Below are positions 34,612 through 41,817 of a stretch of 48,820 bases of DNA, in pieces (the first letter of the stretch is position 1; each line of letters opens with the position of its first letter). Both the position numbers and the translations under genes were made by a program. The notes under the pieces were generated by a model. The model did not search any database, was not told where the DNA came from, and saw nothing but the letters and a program-made list of their open reading frames with translations. Source of the stretch: JAJISK01 sp046759185 (lineage in GTDB: Archaea > Thermoplasmatota > Thermoplasmata > RBG-16-68-12 > JAJISG01); assembly GCA_046759185.1 (NCBI GenBank), contig JBHIBO010000012.1, positions 1 through 48,820 on the forward strand. The letters are read 5' to 3'.

Positions 34612-34633
34612 ACACGTAGGAGGGTGCGCCTTC

Positions 34634-34643
34634 GATTAAGCTT
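34634..34643 (-). promoter_or_regulatory. TATA-like box of purM
   Basis: Minus-strand AAGCTTAATC is centred 27 bp from the GTG start at 34611. Confidence 0.55.
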
Positions 34644-34661
34644 TGGCGCCCTCGCAGGAAT

Positions 34662-34669
34662 GCTTAAGG
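34662..34669 (+). promoter_or_regulatory. TATA-like box of rlmE
   Basis: GCTTAAGG is centred 28 bp before the GTG at 34693 and overlaps the alternative ATG at 34660, which supports the GTG as the start. Confidence 0.5.
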
Positions 34670-34692
34670 GAGCGTCCTCCCGTGGGAGCAAC

Positions 34693-35301
34693 GTGGGCAA
34701 GGCCTGGGTCAAGGATCGGAAGAGGGACCCGTACTATCGCAAGGCGAAGGCGGGAGGCTACCGGAGCCGGGCGGCATACAAGCTCCTCCAGATCCAGGAG
34801 AGGTTCTCCGTGATTCGACCCGGCGACACGGTCGTTGACCTGGGTGCGGCGCCGGGCGGGTGGTCGCAGGTCGCCCGTGCGTTGGGTGCGGGGCGCGTGG
34901 TCGCCGTGGACCGGGTCTTCATCCGACCCATCGAGGACGTGGAGATCCTAAGGGTTGACATCCGTGAGGGCGAAGCGCTCGCGGCGTTCATGGAGGAAAC
35001 GGCGCAGGCCGTGGACGTGGTCCTCTCGGACATGGCGCCCCACCTGAGCGGCAATCGCAGCCTAGACCAGGCCAGGTCCATCGATCTGGCCGAGCGCGGC
35101 TTCCTCCTCGCCCACCGGGTCCTGCGCAAGGGGGGCCACTTCGTGACCAAGGTCTTCCAGGGCGACATGTACCCAGCCTTCCGGCGCCGGGTCAAGGGCC
35201 AATTCGCCCGGACCAAGGACTTTTCTCCACCGGCCTCGCCTCGCGGGAGCGCGGAAATCTACCTCGTGGCGAAGGGGTGGCGGGGTCCCCACACGCCCTG
35301 A
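34693..35301 (+). CDS. rlmE: 23S rRNA 2'-O-ribose methyltransferase RlmE (FtsJ)
   Basis: The 202-residue SAM-dependent enzyme starts GKAWVKDRKRDPYYRKAKAGGYRSRAAYKL. It contains the SAM loop VVDLGAAPGGWSQVA and the catalytic K-D-K-E set: Lys in the RSRAAYKL segment, Asp in VLSDMAPHLSG, Lys in KGGHFVTKVFQG and Glu near GSAEIYLVAKG. It methylates the ribose of a U in 23S rRNA. I chose the GTG at 34693; an ATG at 34660 would add 11 unrelated residues and sits inside the TATA-like element. Confidence 0.93.
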   Translation: MGKAWVKDRKRDPYYRKAKAGGYRSRAAYKLLQIQERFSVIRPGDTVVDLGAAPGGWSQVARALGAGRVVAVDRVFIRPIEDVEILRVDIREGEALAAFMEETAQAVDVVLSDMAPHLSGNRSLDQARSIDLAERGFLLAHRVLRKGGHFVTKVFQGDMYPAFRRRVKGQFARTKDFSPPASPRGSAEIYLVAKGWRGPHTP

Positions 35302-35307
35302 CAGAAC

Positions 35308-35315
35308 CTTTATTA
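35308..35315 (+). promoter_or_regulatory. TATA-like box of the 79-residue protein gene
   Basis: CTTTATTA is centred 31 bp before the ATG at 35343. Confidence 0.6.
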
Positions 35316-35342
35316 CACGAGCCTAGGTTTGTGTTTTCGCCC

Positions 35343-35582
35343 ATGGAGAGTTACCTCACGGTCACCTTTTCAACGGAGGGCGCGCGCCCCTCCGAGGTCG
35401 CCACAACGCTGCAGTCCTTGGGCTTCGAACCGACCAAGGGGAACTACGATTTCATCTACCGGTGGGATCGGAGCGCGAAGGTGGAAGACGCCCTCTGGTT
35501 GGCCGATCGCGTGCAGGCGGCGCTTCGGGGCATGAGCGTGCTCTTCCAGATCGAGACGCTCAACGAGGTGGGGCCGGACTAG
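35343..35582 (+). CDS. Conserved small protein, unknown
   Basis: 79 residues with a ferredoxin-like strand-helix-strand pattern: MESYLTVTFSTEG, a helix ARPSEVATTLQSLGF, then YDFIYRWDR, a helix and the closing strand MSVLFQIETLNEV. No family recognised. The frame is open from 35277, but the ATG at 35343 lies 31 bp after a TATA-like box and begins the folded part. The last 4 nt overlap the stop of the convergent Lhr helicase gene. Confidence 0.7.
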   Translation: MESYLTVTFSTEGARPSEVATTLQSLGFEPTKGNYDFIYRWDRSAKVEDALWLADRVQAALRGMSVLFQIETLNEVGPD

Positions 35583-38320
35583 TCCCAGAAGCGTTTCGTG
35601 CGCGCGTAGTTGATCTCCGCCTCCAGGATCTCATGGAGGAACTCGTCCTCGTCGTGGTGGAACCCTCGGAGAATCCGTCCCGCGACGTCGGGCCCCACCC
35701 CTCGGGCAACCAGGGCCATGACCGCCTGGCGGCCGTGAGCCATGACCAGGCTGGCGTTGGTGTAGAGCCGCTTCACCTCGCGCCTCTCCTCAGTCGTGAG
35801 GTCCTCCTGGCGCAGGAGGGCGGCCTTGTCGCGCTGCCAGGGGCGAAGGGCCGCCTGCATGACGGAGTCGCACGACGGACACGTGGGGCGGTCCGGCACC
35901 TCTCCCACCTTCTCGGTGCGGCTGAGCTTGCAGGAGAGGCACACGAGGAGGGCGCGCTGGTCCTCCAACCGCTTCTTGAGAAGCTTCAGGGTATGGTGGT
36001 CGGGCCGAGGCGGCAGGAGAAGCTCGAGGGCCCGCTCGGCCCCCAGGCGCCCGATCCGCGAAAGTCGGCCTACCTCCAGCTGGAGGGTGCCTGCCTGGAG
36101 GTCCCGGATGACCTCCTCCGTCCGCTGGAGGTCCAGATGCTCCCAGATCAGCTTCTCCACCACCTCCTCCATCAGCGGCGTCTCGTCGAAGGCCTTCATG
36201 ACCCGGGCGACGTTGACATCGCGGTAGTTGACTTCCCGCCGCATGGCCCCGAACTTCTTGGCCACCTGGACGAAGACCCAGCGGATGAGGGAGGACTGAC
36301 GGAGGGAGATGCGAAGGGTGGGCTCCACGGTTTCCGGGTCGAGGTTTCGGAGGACATCCGCAACGTCCTGGGCCCGTACCTTGGCAGGAACTTGGAGCAA
36401 CACCCGGTAGGGATCCGTTCGCATCCCGACGGTCTGCCCCACCCGTGCGGAAAGGAGGGCGGAAAGGAGGTGACCCAGAGTCTCGTTAACCTTGCTCCCG
36501 AAGGAGGCGTTCACCACTACGAGCTCCTCCCCTTGCTCCACCGTCACCAGTCGATCCGTCGGGACGGGCTCAGGGGCCTGACGCTGGAGGTACGTCTCGA
36601 ACGCGCGTTGCCCCTCCTCGTTGACGGGGTATCCCTCCAGGGAGCCTGCCCGCCGCAGCTGGCCGACCTCCTGGGCGACCTCAAAGGGGACGGGGATCTC
36701 TTCCCCGACCCAGCTGGGGATGCCCCCCATCTCCTTGGCCGGGTGGACCATGATTCCGTCTTCCTCGATGTCGATGACCTGCCAGGACTGGCCCTTCATG
36801 ATGAAGGGGGTTCCGACGTGGAGTTGGCCGGCCACGAAGGCCTCGTCCAGGGTTCCTACGTAGTGGCGGCTGGAGACGTCCTGGACGCGGTAGTTCGTCT
36901 CGTCGGGAATCATCGAGATGTTCTCGTAGAAGTAGGTCAGCGTCTGGAAGGCCTTGTAGAAAGCCGGGTCCCGGTAACGGATGACCCGGAGGTCCGTGAG
37001 CTGTCTGAGGACCCCTTCGAAATCCGCCCACGGGAGGTCCCGGAAGGGATCAGCCCGGCGCACCAGATCGTAGAACGCCTTGGCATCCCCGCGTCCTTCG
37101 GTGAGGAGGTGGGCAGCCACCTGATTCGCCAGGACGTTGAGGGGGTTCTCCCGCACCTCGTAGGCCTCCAGATCCTCCGCGGCTCCCCGCCTCGCGATGA
37201 CAGCCGACTCGGCGAGCTCCTCTTCGTTGGAGGCTACAAGGACCCCCTTGGAAACACGACCCACGCCGTGGCCCGAGCGACCGACTCGCTGTACCAGGCG
37301 GGTGACCTGGCGTGGGGAGTTGTACTGAAGAACGAGGTCGGTGGCCCCGACATCGATGCCGAGTTCCATGGAGGAGGTGCTGATGAGGGCCTTGATCTGC
37401 TCCGCCTTGAACCGCTCCTCCGCCTCGACCCGAGCTTGCTTGGAGAGGGACCCGTGGTGGACCCCCACGGGAAGGCGCTCTTCCCACTGACGGAAGCGGG
37501 AAGAGAGGAACTCGGCGGCGTCCCGCGAATTGACGAAGAAGAGGGTGCTTCGATGGTCTTCGAAGAGGGATCGCGTTCGGATCAGGGCCCCCGCCTGTCT
37601 GCGGCCGATAGTCAGCGTCTCCGACAGCGCCTCCTCGTCCGGGCCGATGGCGGGGAGTTCCACCGCCAGTTTCATCTCCTTCGCGGCGCGGACGTCCACG
37701 ACCTCCACATCCCGGCCTACGCCACCCAGGAACTGCGCGACCCGTTCCGGACTGCCCACGGTAGCGGAGAGGCCGACGCGCTGGAACTCGCGCCCAGCCA
37801 GGCGCTCGAGGCGCTCCAAAGCCACGGCCAGCTGGGCCCCTCGCTCGTCCCCCGCGAGCTCGTGGATCTCGTCGACCACCACCCAGCGCGCCTGGCGGAG
37901 ATGTTCGCGCAACCGGCGTCCCGTGAACATGATCTGGAGCGTCTCGGGGGTCGTGATTAGGATCTCCGGGGGGGCCCTGCTCTGGCGTGCCCTCTCCGCC
38001 TTGGAGGTGTCTCCATGGCGGACGGCCACATCAATGCCCAGGTACTCGCCAAAGAACTCCATGCGACGCAACATGTCGCGGTTCAGGGCGCGGAGAGGGG
38101 TGATGTAGAGGCAGCCAATCCGAGGCGGCCTTTCGGCCAGGAAAGCCTCGAGGATGGGGATCATCACGGCTTCGGTCTTCCCGATACCTGTGGGCGCAAT
38201 GAGGAGAACATGCTTTCCCTCCCGGATGGACGGCGCGGCGCGCACCTGCGGCTGGGTGAGCTCGCGGATGCCGAGTTCTTCTAGGGCCTCCTCGATGCGT
38301 GGGTCCTCGGCCAGGGCCAT
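35579..38320 (-). CDS. lhr: Lhr-type ATP-dependent helicase
   Basis: 913-residue superfamily 2 helicase. Motifs in order: Q-motif region LTQPQVRAAPSIREGKHVLL, Walker A APTGIGKTE, LYITPLRALNRD, DEIH in VVVDEIHELAGD, SATVG, STSSMELGIDVG and QRVGRSGH, followed by the winged-helix and Lhr-specific core domains. Near the C-terminus a four-Cys zinc site, CLSCKLSRT...CPSCDSV, is followed by a helical tail. Lhr-type enzymes act in DNA repair or RNA processing. TATA-like box 28 bp upstream of the ATG. Confidence 0.93.
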   Translation of the reverse strand: MALAEDPRIEEALEELGIRELTQPQVRAAPSIREGKHVLLIAPTGIGKTEAVMIPILEAFLAERPPRIGCLYITPLRALNRDMLRRMEFFGEYLGIDVAVRHGDTSKAERARQSRAPPEILITTPETLQIMFTGRRLREHLRQARWVVVDEIHELAGDERGAQLAVALERLERLAGREFQRVGLSATVGSPERVAQFLGGVGRDVEVVDVRAAKEMKLAVELPAIGPDEEALSETLTIGRRQAGALIRTRSLFEDHRSTLFFVNSRDAAEFLSSRFRQWEERLPVGVHHGSLSKQARVEAEERFKAEQIKALISTSSMELGIDVGATDLVLQYNSPRQVTRLVQRVGRSGHGVGRVSKGVLVASNEEELAESAVIARRGAAEDLEAYEVRENPLNVLANQVAAHLLTEGRGDAKAFYDLVRRADPFRDLPWADFEGVLRQLTDLRVIRYRDPAFYKAFQTLTYFYENISMIPDETNYRVQDVSSRHYVGTLDEAFVAGQLHVGTPFIMKGQSWQVIDIEEDGIMVHPAKEMGGIPSWVGEEIPVPFEVAQEVGQLRRAGSLEGYPVNEEGQRAFETYLQRQAPEPVPTDRLVTVEQGEELVVVNASFGSKVNETLGHLLSALLSARVGQTVGMRTDPYRVLLQVPAKVRAQDVADVLRNLDPETVEPTLRISLRQSSLIRWVFVQVAKKFGAMRREVNYRDVNVARVMKAFDETPLMEEVVEKLIWEHLDLQRTEEVIRDLQAGTLQLEVGRLSRIGRLGAERALELLLPPRPDHHTLKLLKKRLEDQRALLVCLSCKLSRTEKVGEVPDRPTCPSCDSVMQAALRPWQRDKAALLRQEDLTTEERREVKRLYTNASLVMAHGRQAVMALVARGVGPDVAGRILRGFHHDEDEFLHEILEAEINYARTKRFWD

Positions 38321-38343
38321 AGCGAATTCGCTAGGGCCTTACC

Positions 38344-38351
38344 CTTCTTAA
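38344..38351 (-). promoter_or_regulatory. TATA-like box of lhr
   Basis: Minus-strand TTAAGAAG is centred 28 bp upstream of the ATG at 38320. Confidence 0.5.
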
Positions 38352-38432
38352 CTGTAGCAAGGGCCATTATCAACGTCGATGAGGTCGCCTGCTGGGGCCT
38401 CTCCTGCTCCTTGATGAATCTGTCCCAGCGAT

Positions 38433-39080
38433 CTACCCCTCGTGTTCCCTTGTGTGAACGATGTGGAGTGCAACGAGGCGGGCAACCAGGACGACGAGGT
38501 AGAGCTGACCCAGGACAGGAGGCGCGATAGCAAGGGTTCGTGTGAACCGAGTGATCGGGAAAACGTCGCCTTAGCCGAGGGTCGTCATCGTGACGAAGCT
38601 GTAGTAGACGACAGTGGAGAATCCCTCGGGATTCGCAATCGTCCCGTCGAGCGGGGTAGGGGCATCGAACGATCCTGGGGCGAACAGACCTACGACCGAG
38701 AAGGCCAACGCCCACAGGATGCCTATCAGGAGATAAACCGCAACGCCTCCGGCCAGCACTTGGGTGGTAACGTGCGGCGCGCGCAGAACCATCCCTACGA
38801 CCGCACGTGAGGTGAGGGCGAGAAAGACCGCGGCGAGAATCGTCCCAATTCGCAGCAGCTGCCGATTCGGGATGACCTGCCCTGCCCAGATACTCGCCAC
38901 GGCCGACAGCACGAAAGCGAGGCCGAGGAAGAACCGCCAGCGGACACCGCCCACGGTATTCACGGCGGCCAACAGGATGCCCGTGAACAGGACCGTCAGC
39001 AGCACCCAACCCAAGATACCGCTGGTAGGAGGGGCAGGATGATGAACGTGGAAGCGGCGGCTAAGAGCAAGATCAGGCAT
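38433..39080 (-). pseudogene. Potassium-channel-like gene interrupted by TAA in the selectivity filter
   Basis: From the ATG at 39080 the frame encodes a multi-helix membrane protein (segments near residues 23-42, 50-66, 76-98 and 107-128) and then FSTVVYYSFVTMTTLG. Here the frame meets TAA at 38571-38573. Beyond it the same frame reads GDVFPITRFTRTLAIAPPVLGQLYLVVLVARLVALH and stops at 38433-38435, the classical segment after TLGYGD of a potassium channel with the last helix. TAA therefore replaces the filter Tyr codon by one base. The gene is either newly inactivated, read through, or mis-sequenced. No clear promoter seen. Confidence 0.8.
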
Positions 39081-39191
39081 GGACGCCCTCGGATCTGCTC
39101 GATCATCCGGACCCCTTGGACCGCCGGCAGGTGGAGGCGCCTAATCAGGTCTGTCCTGTGCCAGACTCATCAGAAGGGCGACTCGGGGGGA

Positions 39192-39284
39192 TGGGCCCGG
39201 CCGGATTTCCAAGGGTCCTCCCTTTTGAACCAGCGACCACCTGGTTATGAGCCAGGCGCTCTGGCCAGGCTAAGCTACGGGCCC
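39192..39284 (-). tRNA. tRNA with CAT anticodon (Met or Ile2), intron in the T-loop
   Basis: On the minus strand the acceptor is GGGCCCG (39284-39278) with CGGGCCC (39099 offset: 39199-39193) and discriminator A39192. The anticodon arm is CCTGG-CTCATAA-CCAGG with anticodon CAT. The T-stem is GCTGG (39234-39230) with CCGGC (39204-39200). Between the stem halves lie 25 nt instead of 7. Removing 18 nt (about 39207-39224, containing the hairpin AAGGG-AGGA-CCCTT) restores the loop TTCAAAT and a 75-nt tRNA. CAT could be elongator Met or Ile2, the TiaS substrate; I cannot decide. Confidence 0.88.
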
Positions 39285-39347
39285 ACCCGCTCTGGCCAAC
39301 CGGTGCGCCACCTTAAAGATGCTACACCGACACAGGTGTGCATCAGA

Positions 39348-39433
39348 CGCCGCGGACCGGATTCGAACCGGCGACCACTCGGTGTCTGCCAGGGTTAACA
39401 GCCGAGGGCTCTACCAGACTAAGCTACCGCGGC
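39348..39433 (-). tRNA. tRNA-Asn (GTT) with 12-nt intron
   Basis: Minus strand: acceptor GCCGCGG (39433-39427) with CCGCGGC (39355-39349) and discriminator G39348. The anticodon stem is CTCGG (39406-39402) with CCGAG (39382-39378), and GTT is at 39399-39397. The T-loop is TTCGAAT. The intron is 39395-39384 at 37/38: CTGT 39401-39398 pairs with GCAG 39389-39386 between the 3-nt bulges TAA and ACA, leaving a 5-nt loop, a minimal bulge-helix-loop form. The mature length is 74 nt. Confidence 0.92.
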
Positions 39434-39481
39434 CCAGGCGACCCATGCCCCGTGGGCCTCAAAAAGATTGGCTCCGAACGG

Positions 39482-39820
39482 TCAAAGGGATTCCGTCAGC
39501 GTCTCCACGGTCTGGCGCATGTCGCCGAGGAGGGATTTCAGCTTCTGATGGAACCCGTTCGCCTTGCTTGTGGTGCGGGCGCCTTCCTGGGAGGGTTTGA
39601 TGAGACCCTCCTGCTCGAGGACGCGCAAAGTGTAGCGAACCTTGTGCTGTGGGTACCCCAACAGCTCCGACAGCCGGATGATGCCAATGGGCTGGTGTTC
39701 CTCCACGGTCTCGAGGAGACGCACGTGCCTTCGAAGAAGGTCCAAATCCTGTCGTACTCGGTCAGTCAGCGCGCTGTCATCCGCCATCCGCCGCACCCTG
39801 AAATCCTCAAAAAGCGGCAT
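39482..39820 (-). CDS. Winged-helix DNA-binding protein, putative regulator
   Basis: 112 residues. The middle has a winged helix-turn-helix: IGIIRLSELLGYPQHKVRYTLRVLEQEGLIKPS, followed by a helical C-terminus. No effector domain is visible. The ATG at 39820 lies about 24 bp after TTATCTATAC (39838-39847), while the ATG at 39787 fits a second TATA-like CTTATAATC at 39825-39833, so either start could be used. Neighbours are tRNA-Asn and the asparaginase gene; its target is unknown. Confidence 0.75.
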   Translation of the reverse strand: MPLFEDFRVRRMADDSALTDRVRQDLDLLRRHVRLLETVEEHQPIGIIRLSELLGYPQHKVRYTLRVLEQEGLIKPSQEGARTTSKANGFHQKLKSLLGDMRQTVETLTESL

Positions 39821-39930
39821 CGATTATAAGGTGAATGTATAGATAAGGGGGTGACCTGCGTGCGGTTTTCTTGCCAATTGTCAGCACCCCTCACAACCCG
39901 CTTCCTTTTGGTCGCCCTACAGAATTCGGA

Positions 39931-40764
39931 CTAAACCTCGCCGGACCGCCACGCCATGTGGGTGTTGGAAGCGGCCCCCGCCTCCGTCCCGTCCACCGCG
40001 ATGAGACCGACCGGCGCGTCGGCGTCGAAACGGCGGACCCCCTCGTCGCAGGCTGCTTGCGGGGCCGTCCCGGCCGCGATTCGATCGTAGACGTCCTTCG
40101 CGAGGACCGCCCGAATGATCGCCTCCCCAATTCCCGTCGCCGTCACTGCGCCTGCCGACCCCGCGTAGATGCCGGCCCCAATGACGGGGGTGTCCCCTAG
40201 CCGCCCGGGGAGTTGGACGGCGATGCCCCCTGTAGAGTTTGCGGCTGCCATGTAGCCCTCATCGTCCCGGGCCACGGCGCCTACGGTGTCCCCAGCGTGA
40301 GCCTCCCGTTCCCTCGACCGGGTCGCCGACCTCGCCATGGCCGCCTTGACGCGGTTCAACGCCTGCTGGGCCCCCGCGGTGATGGCATCGTATTCAGGGA
40401 AACCCGCTTCTCGAGCAAACCGCGTCGCCCCGTTCCCCACCAGGATGAGGTGGGGGCTGTCGAGGACCTCCCGCGCTACGAGAATGGGGTTCTGGACACC
40501 CGTGATGGCGCCCACGGCGCCGGCCTGGCCCCGAGAGTCCATGACGGAAGCGTCCATTTCGATCCCCCCCGCTAGGTTGAGGCGGGACCCGGTGCCGGCG
40601 TTCGTTCGCTCGTCATTCTCGAGGACGACCACCGCTCGAAGGACCGCCTCCATGGCGTCGCCCCCTGCGCGAAGGACCCCGAGTCCCTCGTCCAAGGCCA
40701 ACGTAGCGGCATCGAGGACCGCGTCGCTCGAGTGAGCCCCGCAGTGCACCACTAGCACCGCCAT
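39931..40764 (-). CDS. Isoaspartyl peptidase/L-asparaginase (Ntn hydrolase)
   Basis: 277-residue Thr-type asparaginase. The nucleophile is Thr160 in HAGDTVGAVA, at which the precursor cleaves itself, and it is followed by GYMAAANSTGGIAVQLPGRLGDTPVIGAGIYA with the substrate-binding Arg and the GDTP motif. The N-terminal half has NERTNAGTGS-type NDERTNAGTGSRLN. It hydrolyses isoaspartyl dipeptides or asparagine. It is probably leaderless, from the palindromic TATA box shared with the divergent dolichol-kinase-like gene. Confidence 0.92.
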   Translation of the reverse strand: MAVLVVHCGAHSSDAVLDAATLALDEGLGVLRAGGDAMEAVLRAVVVLENDERTNAGTGSRLNLAGGIEMDASVMDSRGQAGAVGAITGVQNPILVAREVLDSPHLILVGNGATRFAREAGFPEYDAITAGAQQALNRVKAAMARSATRSREREAHAGDTVGAVARDDEGYMAAANSTGGIAVQLPGRLGDTPVIGAGIYAGSAGAVTATGIGEAIIRAVLAKDVYDRIAAGTAPQAACDEGVRRFDADAPVGLIAVDGTEAGAASNTHMAWRSGEV

Positions 40765-40785
40765 CCAGGCCGTGAGAACGCTCGA

Positions 40786-40795
40786 CCTATAAAGG
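40786..40795. promoter_or_regulatory. Palindromic TATA element shared by divergent genes
   Basis: CCTATAAAGG lies 26 bp from the asparaginase ATG (40764, minus) and 25 bp from the GTG of the dolichol-kinase-like gene (40815, plus). It has the right spacing for leaderless transcription in both directions. Confidence 0.6.
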
Positions 40796-40814
40796 CCCGG
40801 CTAGGGGTTCGATC

Positions 40815-41438
40815 GTGAAGGAACTCTCCGAGGCCTTATGTCTAGGACCTGGCATTGCGGCGGGGATGGAGTGGGAGGAGGGGCCCGTCCTCCGACGGGC
40901 TATCCACATCGTCTCGCCCGTTCTCCTGGGGTACTACCTTCTCCCGGACGACTTGTACATCGGCGTCCCCAAGCTCCTCGTCGCCGTGGTCTTTTGGCTC
41001 GTCACGCTCGTCGTCGAGGTCCTCCGTCTCCTGGGACGTCTGGAAATCCTCGGGATCCGGGACTACGAACGGGGCCAGGTCTCCGCCTACTTCTGGGGTG
41101 GGACGGGCCTGATCCTCGGTCTCGCCCTCTTCCCGCCTCCCTTCGTGGTCGTTGCCATGTTCGGGATGGCTTGGATCGACCCCCTTGCCACCCTCACCCG
41201 ACGTCGCGGGGGGTACCCCTACGTCCCGCTGATCGCCCACCTGGTCCTCGCCACCGTAGGCCTCGCGCTTCTGACGACCTTGGCCTTCCCGGCCATCTTG
41301 ACCTTGGCCCTCATCGCCGCCGTCGTGGCCGTCGCCGCAGAATACCCACGCCTACGCTGGATCGACGACGACTTCACGATGTTGATGGTGCCCCTGATCG
41401 CCCTGACCCTGGTGGGGGCCCTACTCCAGAACCTCTAG
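40815..41438 (+). CDS. Dolichol kinase/CTP-transferase-like membrane protein
   Basis: 207 residues with about six membrane segments. RRAIHIVSPVLLGYYLL near the start, a VLRLLGRLE charged turn, a WIDPLATLTRRRGG loop and the end LRWIDDDFTMLMVPLIAL match the pattern of the dolichol kinase/phytol kinase/phosphatidate cytidylyltransferase group, which transfers a phosphate or CMP from CTP to a membrane lipid alcohol. In archaea such proteins serve isoprenoid lipid metabolism. The GTG at 40815 is 25 bp from the shared TATA; the ATG at 40866 would also keep the core. The 3' end overlaps the SSB gene by 18 nt. Confidence 0.72.
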   Translation: MKELSEALCLGPGIAAGMEWEEGPVLRRAIHIVSPVLLGYYLLPDDLYIGVPKLLVAVVFWLVTLVVEVLRLLGRLEILGIRDYERGQVSAYFWGGTGLILGLALFPPPFVVVAMFGMAWIDPLATLTRRRGGYPYVPLIAHLVLATVGLALLTTLAFPAILTLALIAAVVAVAAEYPRLRWIDDDFTMLMVPLIALTLVGALLQNL

Positions 41439-41714
41439 CTTCCCGTAGCGGCCCGCGCTCAGCTGCAGGTTGCCCTGCCACTCGCTGGCCCAGCCGTTGG
41501 TGATGCGGATCTTGCTGTTGGGGTTCACCCGCTCGATGTCCTCGTTCCAGAGCGTGACTGTCACGGTGTCCCCGTCCTCGTCCCGACCCGTGGCATCCGT
41601 GACCTGGCCCGTCGCCCCCTCCCGGCTCGTGTAGCTCCGGGGCTCCCCCTTTTCGACGATGACGAGGTCGATCGTGTCGACCTTGTTGCGGGGCCGCAAG
41701 TCCTTGACCTTCAT
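41421..41714 (-). CDS. Single-stranded DNA-binding protein, single OB fold
   Basis: 97 residues: MKVKDLRPRNKVDTIDLVIVEKG, the strand pair TGQVTDATGRDEDGDTVTVTLWNEDIERV, then KIRITNGWASEWQGNLQLSAGRYGKLEVLE. This is the RPA/SSB OB-fold pattern, with the aromatic Trp and Tyr expected to stack on bases. It lacks the acidic C-terminal tail of crenarchaeal SSB. TATA-like box 31 bp upstream. Confidence 0.88.
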   Translation of the reverse strand: MKVKDLRPRNKVDTIDLVIVEKGEPRSYTSREGATGQVTDATGRDEDGDTVTVTLWNEDIERVNPNSKIRITNGWASEWQGNLQLSAGRYGKLEVLE

Positions 41715-41739
41715 GCGGGGGGCGCCTATGGGGAGTCCC

Positions 41740-41750
41740 GATTAAAAGCT
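41740..41750 (-). promoter_or_regulatory. TATA-like box of the SSB gene
   Basis: Minus-strand AGCTTTTAATC is centred 31 bp before the ATG at 41714. Confidence 0.6.
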
Positions 41751-41769
41751 TCGGGTGAGAGGAAAAACG

Positions 41770-41777
41770 CTTATAAT
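41770..41777 (+). promoter_or_regulatory. TATA-like box of the 416-residue unknown gene
   Basis: CTTATAAT is centred 44 bp before the ATG at 41818. With transcription from near 41800, the leader would include the GGGAAGGGA run that precedes the ATG. Confidence 0.5.
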
Positions 41778-41817
41778 GACCCCTCTCCATGGCCGCTCGA
41801 AGGGAAGGGATGCACCC

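Noticed and set aside
34063..34692. N-terminal extension of rlmE back to 34063
   Set aside because: The added part is antisense to purM, and a TATA-like box and better start at 34693 fit the family length.
35462..37960. 832-codon plus-strand open frame
   Set aside because: It is the antisense of the Lhr helicase gene, whose motifs are intact on the other strand; high GC makes such shadows common.
38281..39009. 242-codon minus-strand frame overlapping the channel gene
   Set aside because: It is shifted relative to the channel frame, Arg/His-rich and without hydrophobic segments; the channel frame shows the real motifs.
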